A DNA stretch of 62,399 bases from HGM11501 sp045123995. Its GTDB lineage: Bacteria > Bacillota > Clostridia > CAKSNL01 > HGM11501. The translations under genes and the position numbers were made by a program. Positions within the stretch are counted from its first letter, which is position 1, and the number at the start of each line of letters is the position of its first letter. The notes beneath the pieces were generated by a model. The model saw only the letters and a list, made by a program, of their open reading frames with translations. It was not told the DNA's origin and searched no databases. Positions 7,754-15,695 of the stretch are shown piece after piece. The stretch is from NCBI GenBank assembly GCA_045123995.1, contig JBGVKY010000018.1, forward strand, positions 1-62,399, read 5' to 3'.

Positions 7754-8637
7754 AATATATCTTCCTTTCCGTTTCTTTTCATAAGTTCAAGGTTGATTTT
7801 TTCGATATTTTCGATAGAATATTCTATTTCAGAAGAATACATTCTCACCACATCCATCATTTGGTCTAAGCTTTCATGAAAGGTGCATATTCTTCCTATT
7901 AAAAGGCAGCTCAAAAGGACAAAGCCAACACCTTTTTCAAAGTGACGGAATAAAAAATAGCAAGCAAGCTGTTCAAAGAAAATCTGCAAATCCTCTCTTT
8001 TAAAGATGTCGTCACCCTCTGCATTTTTAAGCTTTTCAAGTTCATTTTCCCAGCTTTTATCCAGTCTTTCAAGGGACATATAAAAATCATAAAGTTCTTT
8101 ATTAGAAAACTCAAATTTAACATTGTACTTTCGGGAAAGTTTTTTAATTCTTTCCCAAAAAGTAACGTTTCTGTCTTGCAAAATATCAAAAGCCTCTTTA
8201 CGCTCTGTGAAAAACTCTTGTTTTTCTGCCGCTGCCGGCAAGGGGATGGAAAATTTTTCTTCTTCCGTAAGGATAATTCTCACCGCTTCTTCGCAGCAGA
8301 GCCCCAATCCAGTTTCTGTAAAATCTTCATAAAAATTACTGAATCTGGGGTGCAGGTAACATATATCACATATTGCGCCATCGCCAAGGGAGGATATAAT
8401 ATCACAAAGACCCTTTTCGTTTAAAAACGGGCAACGCCCATCCTCTTTTAAGACAAAGTGCGGAATGTCTCCCTCTATACTTCCCCTTATTCTTCGAGCC
8501 ATTTCCCCCTCAAGGGAATTGTATAAATCCATCGTATCTTCGTCAATATCAATTTCCCAGCCAACGCAACAACTGTGTTTGCACGCACCGGCAATACATT
8601 TGAATTTTTGATAGTAATTTGGAAATACTTCTTTCAT
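7750..8637 (-). CDS. FliB-like lysine-N-methylase (Cys-rich)
   Basis: 295 residues, cytoplasmic. The N-terminal cysteine cluster C14-x4-C19-x3-C23-C24 (KFKCIAGACKHSCCVGWEID) and later CPFLNEKGLCDI, AICDICYLHPRFSNFYED and GLCCEEAVR match the flagellin lysine-N-methylase (FliB) family, whose conserved cysteines bind a metal centre. Known FliB proteins are nearer 380-400 residues, so this is a short version. No flagellar gene is in the window, so the methylated target may be another surface or pilus protein (inference). First gene of the run reading into the aldo/keto reductase. Confidence 0.7.
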   Translation of the reverse strand: MKEVFPNYYQKFKCIAGACKHSCCVGWEIDIDEDTMDLYNSLEGEMARRIRGSIEGDIPHFVLKEDGRCPFLNEKGLCDIISSLGDGAICDICYLHPRFSNFYEDFTETGLGLCCEEAVRIILTEEEKFSIPLPAAAEKQEFFTERKEAFDILQDRNVTFWERIKKLSRKYNVKFEFSNKELYDFYMSLERLDKSWENELEKLKNAEGDDIFKREDLQIFFEQLACYFLFRHFEKGVGFVLLSCLLIGRICTFHESLDQMMDVVRMYSSEIEYSIENIEKINLELMKRNGKEDIL

Positions 8638-8780
8638 AAAATCCCTCTTTTGAGGGCAGTTTTATCTTATCTTTTTATTTCTTCCCGCCCCGACAGTATA
8701 TGTAAATTTCAAAATCTGCAAACTAATGTTTAATTTTATAACCTTGACATAAGTAAATCTATCTTAATATCTCATAAGCA

Positions 8781-9473
8781 TTATTTAATGGTCTTATTTA
8801 TATAAATTGCATAAACAAGTGGCACTGCTGTCAAAAACACAGGCGCGATATATAGCGACATTGAATTATCAACATTGAATATAGAAAGCGAATTAATTAA
8901 AGAATGTGTTATTATACAAGGAATAAGGGATTTGCTTCTATAAAATATAATGACAAATAAATATCCTATTGAAAAAGCATAACATATTTGCATTAATGTT
9001 GGAATTAATTCAGCACCATTTAAAAGGTTAATTATATGTCCTATTCCAAAAGTAATTGCATTTACAATTATTGCAATTTTAACATTATCTTTTTCCATCA
9101 TTTTAAATAAAAATCCTCTGAAAATTATTTCCTCAATAAATCCGACATTTATCATAGTTAGTATGTAAAATATAATCTCGTTTGTCGAATTGTTAATATT
9201 AATTCCATTCCACAGATTTACAGTTGGTATAAAAATTAGAGGAATAAAAAACAGATATTTCTTTGGTTTTTTAACTTTGGTAATGCCATAATATTTTGTT
9301 CTACCCAAAGCAATCATCAATACAATTAAAAATACAGAAAAAACAGTATTAATGATTGTACTTCTATAATCAAATAAGCCGAATTTTTGAATACAATATG
9401 AGTTGATAATCAGATAAAATAAAACTAATAATATACAAAATAGGGTTTCATTCTTTTCAAATATTTTCTTCAT
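8781..9473 (-). CDS. CPBP-family intramembrane glutamic protease (CAAX/Abi type)
   Basis: 230 residues, six to eight membrane helices. The motifs are EEIIFRGFLF (paired Glu plus Arg, near residue 115) and the His positions in ITFGIGHIINLLNG and CIITHSLINSLS, which together form the catalytic site of this family. Roles include prenyl-protein processing, bacteriocin self-immunity and regulation. ATG with TTGGAGTG upstream. The gene is monocistronic by appearance and far more AT-rich than the polysaccharide genes, which fits recent acquisition. No bacteriocin peptide was seen next to it. Confidence 0.8.
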   Translation of the reverse strand: MKKIFEKNETLFCILLVLFYLIINSYCIQKFGLFDYRSTIINTVFSVFLIVLMIALGRTKYYGITKVKKPKKYLFFIPLIFIPTVNLWNGININNSTNEIIFYILTMINVGFIEEIIFRGFLFKMMEKDNVKIAIIVNAITFGIGHIINLLNGAELIPTLMQICYAFSIGYLFVIIFYRSKSLIPCIITHSLINSLSIFNVDNSMSLYIAPVFLTAVPLVYAIYINKTIK

Positions 9474-9582
9474 GATCTCACTCCAATCTTTTATATGATA
9501 TTATCTGTCTTTTTAACAATCTCGACACAATTCTTACTTTTGTCAAGTAAGGCTAAAAAACATAAATAGATTAAATTTAATA

Positions 9583-9611
9583 TTGTATTTTTTTGTTTTA
9601 TATGTTATAAT
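9583..9611 (+). promoter_or_regulatory. Promoter of pnuC
   Basis: TTGTAT (9583-9588), 17-bp spacer, perfect TATAAT (9606-9611). The expected start near 9618 coincides with the 5' arm of the structured leader. Confidence 0.65.
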
Positions 9612-9614
9612 GTA

Positions 9615-9726
9615 ATAAATTAAATAAACAAACTGCCACCTGGTAGTCGAAGCTTTGAGCATTCGTTTGTATATCATTAGGTCTTAGAAGATATACTTGC
9701 GGGTGTTTATTTTTTTGGAGGACATT
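9615..9726 (+). promoter_or_regulatory. Structured 5' leader of pnuC, candidate riboswitch
   Basis: The leader can fold as a closing stem AAATAAACA (about 9622) with TGTTTATTT (about 9705), enclosing CTGCC/GGTAG with a four-base loop and TATATC/GATATA with a longer loop; AACAAAC/GTTTGT offers a further pairing. The ribosome-binding GGAGG follows the closing stem and a T run immediately, so ligand-dependent folding could gate translation or termination. pnuC genes elsewhere are controlled by NAD-type riboswitches, but I could not match this RNA to a consensus I know. Confidence 0.45.
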
Positions 9727-10419
9727 ATGACTAAATTAAAAAATTATTTTTCAAAAACCGATATTACTTTATGGTCATTATCCATAATACTTATCGTCAT
9801 ATCGTTTTTCATATTTGACAGGGAAAGCTATCTGACTTTATGTGCATCACTTATTGGTGTTACATCACTTATTTTTAACGCAAAAGGAAATCCTTTCGGG
9901 CAATTTTTGATGATAATTTTCAGCCTTCTTTACGGAATAATATCATACACATTCGCCTATTATGGCGAGATGATAACCTACCTTGGTATGACTATGCCTA
10001 TGGCTGTTTTTGCACTTATATCATGGCTGAAAAATCCGTTCAACGGAAACAAAGCCGAAGTCAAGGTAAACAGTATTACCAGAAAAGAAACTTTATTTAT
10101 GTGGCTAATTACTTTTTTAATTACCGTTGTTTTCTATTTTGTTTTGAAGTATTTTGGTACTGCCAACATAGTGCCAAGTACACTTTCTGTTACAACAAGT
10201 TTTCTTGCTGTATATCTTACTTTCAGAAGAAATCCATATTTTGCCGTTGCTTATGCTGCCAACGATATAGTTCTTATAATACTTTGGGTTTTAGCAAGTT
10301 TTTCCAATATCCGTTACATTTCCGTTGTGGTATGCTTTGTTGTTTTTTTGTGTAGCGATATTTATGGATTTATCAGCTGGAGAAAAATGAAAACAAGACA
10401 AAATAAATCCTTATGCTAA
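9727..10419 (+). CDS. pnuC: Nicotinamide mononucleotide / riboside transporter PnuC
   Basis: 230 residues from the ATG at 9727, chosen because TTGGAGG lies just upstream; ten extra open codons upstream fall in the leader. About seven hydrophobic helices; the segments KGNPFGQFLMIIFSLLYGII and NDIVLIILWV, SDIYGFISWRKMK near the end, are PnuC-family hallmarks (SWEET-like fold). It carries an NAD precursor into the cell, where phosphorylation traps it. Monocistronic, preceded by a structured leader. Substrate could be nicotinamide riboside or a related vitamin, as PnuC relatives differ in specificity. Confidence 0.85.
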   Translation: MTKLKNYFSKTDITLWSLSIILIVISFFIFDRESYLTLCASLIGVTSLIFNAKGNPFGQFLMIIFSLLYGIISYTFAYYGEMITYLGMTMPMAVFALISWLKNPFNGNKAEVKVNSITRKETLFMWLITFLITVVFYFVLKYFGTANIVPSTLSVTTSFLAVYLTFRRNPYFAVAYAANDIVLIILWVLASFSNIRYISVVVCFVVFLCSDIYGFISWRKMKTRQNKSLC

Positions 10420-10441
10420 TTTTCGTTCCTGACTTTTTCTT

Positions 10442-11001
10442 ACAGTCTTACTATAAAGACTGTATAATATGGATGCCAAGCTTTCTGGCGATATAACTCC
10501 ATTTCATTTCGTTGCGATATGATATAAATTCCTTAATCACGTCCCGTAGGGACATATCGCGCCTTTAGGTATATCTCATCCGCAAGGATATATCGCAAAT
10601 TCCGTCGGAAATTTATATCGCTGATGAATCTTTCATACAGGTCAATCCGTTTATGCTTTCTGTTATGCCTTCCAGAAGTTTGAGAGACAGAGAGTTATCG
10701 CTTTCACAAGGATTAAAAATTTTACCTTTATATTTTATCTGCATATTAACAGGTTAATCATCTTGAGAATATTCAATCGCTATATCAATCCAAAATCAAG
10801 CTGATAATAAATGGGAAGAACACAGCATTACACTCCAACCCTTACTTTTGTCTAAGGATTTTGCCACGCGGATTTCCAACTTAATATTAAGCACAAGGTT
10901 AATGCGTACATAAGTTTTAGAAGCAAACCTTTTTTCAGTAATTTCTCGCATAAAGGCCGGCACAAAACTGACTATCACACCTACACAACTTCTCTTTGCA
11001 T
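10442..11001. other. Gene-poor stretch between pnuC and the acetyltransferase
   Basis: About 560 bases without a convincing gene. It begins with a hairpin ACAGTC/GACTGT (10442-10463, no T run), then a multi-hairpin GATAT/ATATC element (10486-10620). After that the only open stretches are a 60-codon frame on the minus strand at 10796-10978 and a 43-codon frame around 10609-10742, both without ribosome sites or recognisable domains. It could be a decayed gene; I see no function. Confidence 0.4.
10486..10620. repeat. Multi-hairpin element with GATAT/ATATC spacers
   Basis: GATAT occurs at 10490, 10516 and 10521, and ATATC at 10554, 10571, 10590 and 10615, so the left part is the inverse of the right. 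Between them are small hairpins: GTCCC-GTA-GGGAC (10541-10553), ATCC-GCAA-GGAT (10579-10590) and an AAATTCC/GGAAATTT hairpin (10597-10614). The outer segments GATATAAATTCC and GGAAATTTATATC also pair across the element. The design suggests a palindromic intergenic repeat or small structured RNA. Boundaries are approximate. Confidence 0.5.
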
Positions 11002-11625
11002 TTAACCTTGGAAATTAAGATTATTTTGGTCTTTATATCCAATTATTTTAGCAGGAACTCCTGCCACAATAGCATTTTCCGGAACATCTTTAACAACAAC
11101 TGCACCTGCTGCCGCCAAGCTGCCTGAATGCATTGTGATATTTCCAAGAACTTTTGCGCCGCAAGTAACTGCAACATTATCTTCTAAAACCGGAGGACAT
11201 TCTCCATATTTATAGCCAATAGTTACCTGTTGGTATATTCTGCAATTTTCACCTATTTTTTTTGCGGTTATAATAGTGGAAAATCCATGCTGGATGTATA
11301 ATCCACCACCTATATCTTCTGTATATATGTATAAACTTTCAACAGGTTTCCATAATATACGTGCAATTGCAAAATGCACCCAGGCTGTAAAAGAACGAGA
11401 TGGATTTTTTAAACGATGCTGAATAAGATTTCTAAATTCCTTTTTATAAGTCATATACCAATTAAGCGACTCAAATAAACCAAATTTTATTTGATCAATT
11501 TCATTCCATCTGGCAACATCCATTTTTATCAAGCCATTTTGTTTAGAGCATAATACACACAAATAAACAGGAAGTGTTCTAATGTAGTTTAATCCTGCAA
11601 ACATTCTTTTAGCCATTCCAGGCAT
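11002..11625 (-). CDS. Serine O-acetyltransferase-like hexapeptide acyltransferase
   Basis: About 207 residues from the ATG at 11623-11625 (AGAGGG seven bases upstream; another ATG two codons earlier sits too close to the site). The N-terminal 100 residues are basic and amphipathic; from about 105 the chain shows hexapeptide repeats (IGGGLYIQHGFSTIITAKKIG, ITMHSGSLAAAGAVVVKDVP) ending in AIVAGVPAKIIGYK, the usual LbetaH end. His in QHGFS is the catalytic position. It likely acetylates a sugar or serine from acetyl-CoA. It stands alone, separated from the polysaccharide operon by the accessory stretch. Confidence 0.7.
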   Translation of the reverse strand: MPGMAKRMFAGLNYIRTLPVYLCVLCSKQNGLIKMDVARWNEIDQIKFGLFESLNWYMTYKKEFRNLIQHRLKNPSRSFTAWVHFAIARILWKPVESLYIYTEDIGGGLYIQHGFSTIITAKKIGENCRIYQQVTIGYKYGECPPVLEDNVAVTCGAKVLGNITMHSGSLAAAGAVVVKDVPENAIVAGVPAKIIGYKDQNNLNFQG

Positions 11626-11742
11626 TTTCATTCCCTCTTTCTATTCAAAAAATATTATGGTTATAGTGATTTTTATTTGGTCGACATTCTTCATATAAAG
11701 AACGTACACTTTTAATAATCCCATTATATCACTAAAAAAAAT

Positions 11743-11770
11743 AAAAAGCAATCTATAAAGATTGCTTTTT
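11743..11770 (-). terminator. Terminator of the ferritin-like gene
   Basis: Perfect 12-bp stem AAAAAGCAATCT/AGATTGCTTTTT with an ATAA/TTAT loop, placed directly after the stop codon; the T-rich arm works on both strands. Confidence 0.85.
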
Positions 11771-11771
11771 A

Positions 11772-12206
11772 TCACAAGAAAATTCTTATATCCAATGCCA
11801 GTTTTTCTTCAAGATTTATAAGCTTTTTCGCTACGTCTTTTGACGCTTCGTCAGCCGCCCTGTACTTATTCAAGTATTTATTCAAAGATTTAACTCCCAT
11901 ATTACAGCCGTCTGTCATAAGATCGGCAACCGTATGGTCTGAATCGTCCATGGCAAGCATTACGTTGGTTTTCATCCAGGACATTCCCTTGGCAATGGGC
12001 GCAGGTTCCTTCCCGTCATCTTCGTATTTTTCTAAAAGACCTTGTAACTCTTTATCGAGATTTTCATGCTTCTCCTTGCATTCGGTGAGTATTTTTTCAA
12101 AATTCTCATCTTTCACATTGTCAAGCACTTCTTCGATTGAAGATATTCCCATCTTTACCCCTGCATCACATTCTCTTAAAAGCTTTATTGTATCCTGTTC
12201 TACCAT
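11772..12206 (-). CDS. Small helical protein, ferritin-like (DUF2383-type) candidate
   Basis: 144 residues from the ATG at 12204-12206 (AGAGGTG six bases upstream). The chain is mostly helical and acidic: VEQDTIKLLRECDAGVKMG, then EEVLDNVKDENFEKILTECK, a proline-containing turn, MSWMKTNVMLAMDDSDHTVADLM, and GCNMGVKSLNKYLNKY. The spacing of Glu, His and Asp residues in four helices resembles ferritin-like bundles of the DUF2383 kind, common as uncharacterised proteins in Clostridia. No signal peptide or membrane helix. It follows the ribosomal-protein operon terminator and has its own terminator. Function unknown. Confidence 0.55.
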   Translation of the reverse strand: MVEQDTIKLLRECDAGVKMGISSIEEVLDNVKDENFEKILTECKEKHENLDKELQGLLEKYEDDGKEPAPIAKGMSWMKTNVMLAMDDSDHTVADLMTDGCNMGVKSLNKYLNKYRAADEASKDVAKKLINLEEKLALDIRIFL

Positions 12207-12256
12207 AAAAATCACCTCTTTAAATATTTTTCCACCGAGGCAAAAATTTATACAAA

Positions 12257-12280
12257 AAAACCGCCCTTTTGGGCGGTTTT
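12257..12280 (-). terminator. Terminator of the rpsF-ssb-rpsR operon
   Basis: AAAACCGCCC-TTTT-GGGCGGTTTT, a perfect 10-bp stem six bases after rpsR, followed by T residues on the minus strand. Confidence 0.9.
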
Positions 12281-12285
12281 AATTT

Positions 12286-12534
12286 TTATTCTGCAGAATA
12301 AGGAATTAAAGCAATGTGTCTTGCTCTCTTTATTGCAACAGTAAGTTCTCTCTGATGCTTTGCGCAGGTACCTGTAATTCTTCTGGGAAGAATCTTGGCA
12401 CGCTCAGATACAAAACGACGAAGCTTTGCAACGTCCTTATAATCTATGAATTCAACCTTATCGGCACAGAACTGGCAGACCTTACGTCTGGGTTTTCTGT
12501 TTCTCTGAGGTCTATCATCTCTTTCTCTTTCCAT
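12286..12534 (-). CDS. rpsR: Ribosomal protein bS18
   Basis: 82 residues, very basic. KVCQFCADKVEFIDYKDVAK and LRRFVSERAKILPRRITGTC are the standard bS18 core; the Cys residues (CQFC and GTCAKHQ) mark the zinc-binding form of the protein. It binds 16S rRNA with bS6 in the platform of the small subunit. Third gene of the conserved rpsF-ssb-rpsR operon, 24 bases after ssb, followed by a strong terminator. Confidence 0.97.
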   Translation of the reverse strand: MERERDDRPQRNRKPRRKVCQFCADKVEFIDYKDVAKLRRFVSERAKILPRRITGTCAKHQRELTVAIKRARHIALIPYSAE

Positions 12535-12558
12535 GTCGTTAACCTCCTTTAATTATAA

Positions 12559-12993
12559 TCAGAAGGGCAAATCGTCATCAATCGCACTGAAATCGTCGGA
12601 TGACAAAGTTTCCCTCGGGGCAGCGGACGCTACCGGCGCATCAAAAGATTCACCCTGATAGTCGCTTCCTTCCTGTCCCTTTTTGCTTTCTACGAAATAT
12701 GTGTTGTCTACCATAACTTCAAGAGTATATCTTCTCTGTCCGTCCTGCTCCCAGCTTCTTGACTGGAGATTTCCCTCTACACATACAAGATTTCCTTTTT
12801 TGAAGAACTTGGAAATAAATTCCGCAGTGTTTCTCCATGCAACGCAATCAATGAAATCGCTTTCATAGCTTCCGTTGTTTTTGTAGTTTCTTGTAACTGC
12901 CAGACGGAAATTGCAGACAGACACACCCTGAGGAGTACTCCTCAGTTCGGGATCTTTCGTAAAACGTCCCATTAAAAGTACTTTGTTCAGCAT
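12559..12993 (-). CDS. ssb: Single-stranded DNA-binding protein SSB
   Basis: 144 residues. OB fold at 1-105 (MLNKVLLMGRFTKDPELRST, SDFIDCVAWRNTAEFISKFF, GNLVCVEGNLQSRSWEQDGQ), then a flexible linker and the acidic tail DFSAIDDDLPF, which docks replication and repair partners. Tetramers coat single-stranded DNA. Placed between rpsF and rpsR as in most Firmicutes. Length is short because the Gly/Gln-rich linker is brief. Confidence 0.96.
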   Translation of the reverse strand: MLNKVLLMGRFTKDPELRSTPQGVSVCNFRLAVTRNYKNNGSYESDFIDCVAWRNTAEFISKFFKKGNLVCVEGNLQSRSWEQDGQRRYTLEVMVDNTYFVESKKGQEGSDYQGESFDAPVASAAPRETLSSDDFSAIDDDLPF

Positions 12994-13005
12994 ATCAATT
13001 CTCCT

Positions 13006-13302
13006 TTATGCTTCTTTCTTGATTACGATTGTACGAAGCACGCCCTCAGTAATTCCATAGATACGTTCAAGTTCCTTGGGGAATTCGGGCTTTGAAGAAA
13101 AGTTTACAAGAACATAGTAGCCCTCTGTCTTATAATCGATAGGATAAGCCAGTCTTCTCTTGCCCCAAACGTCAACATTTTCAACTTCACCGTTTGCCTT
13201 TATAAGTTCCTGGAACTTATTGGAAAGCTCTTCGATTTTCTCGTCTCCCATGTTCACATCAAGGACAAATATGGTCTCGTACTTGTTAATTACTTCTGCC
13301 AT
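13006..13302 (-). CDS. rpsF: Ribosomal protein bS6
   Basis: 98 residues from the ATG at 13300-13302, chosen because GAGGAGGTG lies six bases upstream. The chain (EVINKYETIFVLDVNMGDEK, WGKRRLAYPIDYKTEGYYVL, ERIYGITEGVLRTIVIKKE) is a full ferredoxin-like bS6. It pairs with bS18 on 16S rRNA. First gene of the operon, with a promoter at 13393-13421 and a leader of about 85 bases that may carry the bS6:bS18-binding RNA. Confidence 0.96.
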   Translation of the reverse strand: MAEVINKYETIFVLDVNMGDEKIEELSNKFQELIKANGEVENVDVWGKRRLAYPIDYKTEGYYVLVNFSSKPEFPKELERIYGITEGVLRTIVIKKEA

Positions 13303-13386
13303 TTTTTGCACCTCCTCACGGTCTTTGGCGCTTTAATAAGCGCAAGGATTATTTTTTATTACTTCGTCATAGTTCTACAACAAAGC
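13303..13386 (-). promoter_or_regulatory. rpsF leader, candidate bS6:bS18 autoregulatory RNA
   Basis: On the minus strand the leader holds CTTTG near its start and CAAAG before the ribosome site, which can close a stem around GCGC/GCGC and ends in ACCGTGAGGAGG. Many bacteria have a bS6:bS18-binding element here with a conserved CCG. I see the CCG and the stems but cannot confirm the full consensus. Confidence 0.35.
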
Positions 13387-13392
13387 CATATT

Positions 13393-13421
13393 ATTATAAT
13401 ATATTAAGAAAAAAAAGTCAA
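13393..13421 (-). promoter_or_regulatory. Promoter of rpsF-ssb-rpsR
   Basis: TTGACT (complement 13416-13421), 17-bp spacer, TATAAT (complement 13393-13398), in a T-rich context. Confidence 0.8.
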
Positions 13422-13585
13422 GCATTTTTTAAACCTTGCTTTTTTTCTGTGCATTTTGTATTTTCCACTTTTTAATTTTTGTGAAAATTACCCATTAAAT
13501 TAAAAAAGGATTTTACTTTTTTGTGCAGAATTTATACTTTATACGTAATTTATTTATGTACAGTTTAATTAAGGAGGCTACATAT

Positions 13586-15649
13586 ATGAGCACAGCTACA
13601 GACAAAATAAGAAATGTTGTATTGTTATCCCATTCCCATGCAGGAAAAACCACTCTTGCTGAAGCACTTTTGTTCGGTGCAGGAGCAACAGATAAGCTGG
13701 GAAAGATTGCAGACGGAACAACTCTTTTGGACTTCGATCCTGAAGAAATAAAGAGAAAGTTCTCAATCAACACCGTAACCTCTCCTTACATATACAAAGA
13801 TTACAAAATCAATTTAATTGACACTCCCGGATATTTCGACTTTGCCGGAGAGGTTTCCGAGGGTATCCGTGCCGCAGAAGGGGCTTTAATCGTTGTATCT
13901 GCAAAGAGCGGTGTTTCCGTGGGAACCGAGCTTTCATACGAAAGAGCTAAAAAGGCAAATCTGCCCGTTATCGTTTTCATAAATAAGATGGATGACGACC
14001 ACGCCAACTACACCAAAACATTAGAAGAGCTTAAGGAAAAGTTCGGTCGTTGTGTTGCTCCCTTCCGTATGCCTATTATAGAAGACAGAAAGCTCACGGG
14101 CTATGTAAATATAATCACCATGAAGGCTTATGCTTATACCGCTACCAGCGATGACGGTGAAATTCCTATTCCCGATTATCTGGCAGATGAAATTGCCAAC
14201 TGCAGAAACTTCCTTTGCGAAGCTGTTGCAGAAACCAGCGACGAGTTGATGGAACGCTATTTCGCTGGCGAAGAATTTACCGAAGACGAAATGAGAGTTG
14301 CCCTTAAAAAGGGTGTTAAGGATGGTTCCATCGTTCCCGTATATTCAGGAAGTGCCATAAATAACATGGGCGTAAGATTTTTATCCAACGCTTTCGTTAA
14401 CTACTTCCCCGCCCCCGATGCGGACGGTGTTGTAAAGGGTGTTGATAAATCAGGAGGCGAAGTTGAGCTTCCCGTTAAAGCCGATGCTCCCTTATCAATT
14501 CAGGTATTTAAGACTATCGCTGACCCCTTTGTTGGAAAAATGTCGCTGATTAAGGTATGCACAGGTACATTAACTGCTGATACTCCTATTTACAACTCAA
14601 CAAAGGATGTAAACGAAAAACCCGGTAAAATTTATACACTCCTCGGTAAAAAACAGGTTGAAGTTCCCTCTCTCACCGCAGGTGATATAGGTGTTCTCAA
14701 TAAGCTTGCCTATACTACAACAGGTGATACTCTTTGTTCTGCAGCAAAGCCAATTATATTCCCAACCATCACCTTTGACCGCCCGGTTCTCACAATGGCT
14801 ATCGTTCCAAAGAGCAAGGGCGACGAGGAAAAGATTACATCAGGTCTCAGAAGACTTATGGAGGAAGACCCCACATTTACCATTGAAAACAGAGTCGAAA
14901 CTCACCAGATGGTAATTTCGGGCATGGGAGAACAGCATCTTGATATTATCGTAAGTAAATTAAAGGCTAAATTCGGCGTTGAAGTTACACTTTCTCCCGC
15001 AAAGGTTCCTTATCGCGAAACCATAAGAAAGAAAGTTAAGGTTCAGGGCAGACACAAAAAGCAGTCAGGTGGTCACGGTCAGTTCGGCGATGTATGGATT
15101 GAATTTGAGCCCGGCGAAACAGAAGAGCTTATCTTTGAAGAGAAGATTTTCGGCGGAGCAGTTCCCAAGAACTTCTTCCCGGCTGTTGAAAAAGGTCTTC
15201 AGGAAAGCATTTTAGAAGGACCTTTAGCAGGTTATCCTGTTGTTAACTTAAAGGCAACCTTGGTTGACGGCTCTTACCACCCAGTTGACTCCTCGGAAAT
15301 GTCCTTCAAACTGGCAGCTTCCATAGCTTATAAAGAAGGTATGGCTCAGGCGTCTCCCGTTTTACTCGAGCCCATCGGCAAACTTATGGTAACCATTCCA
15401 GATGACTATATGGGCGACGTTTTTGGCGACGTAAATAAACGCCGCGGAAGAGTTATTGCTTCCAATCCTGCTGAGGGCAAGGGCAAGAGCGTTGTTGAAG
15501 CCGATGTTCCCATGAGCGAAATGACAAGCTACGCAACGGACCTTCGCTCCATGACCCAGGGAAGAGGCTCCTTTACCTTCGACTTTTCAGGCTACGAACA
15601 GGCCCCCGATTCCATCGCACAGAAAGTTATAGCTGAAAGCAAGAAATAA
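13586..15649 (+). CDS. EF-G paralogue (translation-factor GTPase)
   Basis: 687 residues from the ATG at 13586 (AAGGAGG eight bases upstream; the frame is open 21 codons earlier). G1 is SHSHAGKTT (15-23), G3 is DTPGYFDF (79-86) and G4 is NKMD (133-136), followed by the EF-G domains II-V (RGRVIASNPAEGKGKSVVEA near the end). Canonical EF-G has GHxDxGKTT and DTPGH; here the catalytic His is Tyr83 and the switch I sequence departs from RGITI. This is the EF-G-like paralogue group known in Firmicutes and actinobacteria, not the housekeeping fusA, which normally sits with the str operon. Role in translation or ribosome rescue uncertain. Confidence 0.85.
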   Translation: MSTATDKIRNVVLLSHSHAGKTTLAEALLFGAGATDKLGKIADGTTLLDFDPEEIKRKFSINTVTSPYIYKDYKINLIDTPGYFDFAGEVSEGIRAAEGALIVVSAKSGVSVGTELSYERAKKANLPVIVFINKMDDDHANYTKTLEELKEKFGRCVAPFRMPIIEDRKLTGYVNIITMKAYAYTATSDDGEIPIPDYLADEIANCRNFLCEAVAETSDELMERYFAGEEFTEDEMRVALKKGVKDGSIVPVYSGSAINNMGVRFLSNAFVNYFPAPDADGVVKGVDKSGGEVELPVKADAPLSIQVFKTIADPFVGKMSLIKVCTGTLTADTPIYNSTKDVNEKPGKIYTLLGKKQVEVPSLTAGDIGVLNKLAYTTTGDTLCSAAKPIIFPTITFDRPVLTMAIVPKSKGDEEKITSGLRRLMEEDPTFTIENRVETHQMVISGMGEQHLDIIVSKLKAKFGVEVTLSPAKVPYRETIRKKVKVQGRHKKQSGGHGQFGDVWIEFEPGETEELIFEEKIFGGAVPKNFFPAVEKGLQESILEGPLAGYPVVNLKATLVDGSYHPVDSSEMSFKLAASIAYKEGMAQASPVLLEPIGKLMVTIPDDYMGDVFGDVNKRRGRVIASNPAEGKGKSVVEADVPMSEMTSYATDLRSMTQGRGSFTFDFSGYEQAPDSIAQKVIAESKK

Positions 15650-15685
15650 AAAAAAGGCTTGGAACTTTCGTTCCAAGCCTTTTTT
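15650..15685. terminator. Bidirectional terminator between the EF-G paralogue and guaA
   Basis: A stem of 16 bp (AAAAAAGGCTTGGAAC with its complement) around TTTC, with A and T runs on either side, serves both converging genes. Confidence 0.9.
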
Positions 15686-15695
15686 ATTTTATTTT

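Noticed and set aside
8781..9473. CPBP protease as bacteriocin immunity or abortive infection gene
   Set aside because: No bacteriocin precursor or export gene is adjacent, so the specific role is not supported beyond the family.
9615..9726. Assignment of the pnuC leader to the NAD-II or TPP riboswitch class
   Set aside because: I could not find the TPP core (CTGAGA) or a convincing match to the NAD-II pseudoknot, so it is left as an unclassified structured leader.
10796..10978. A 60-codon minus-strand frame in the gene-poor stretch
   Set aside because: No ribosome site, no domain, and frames on either side are broken; at best a relic.
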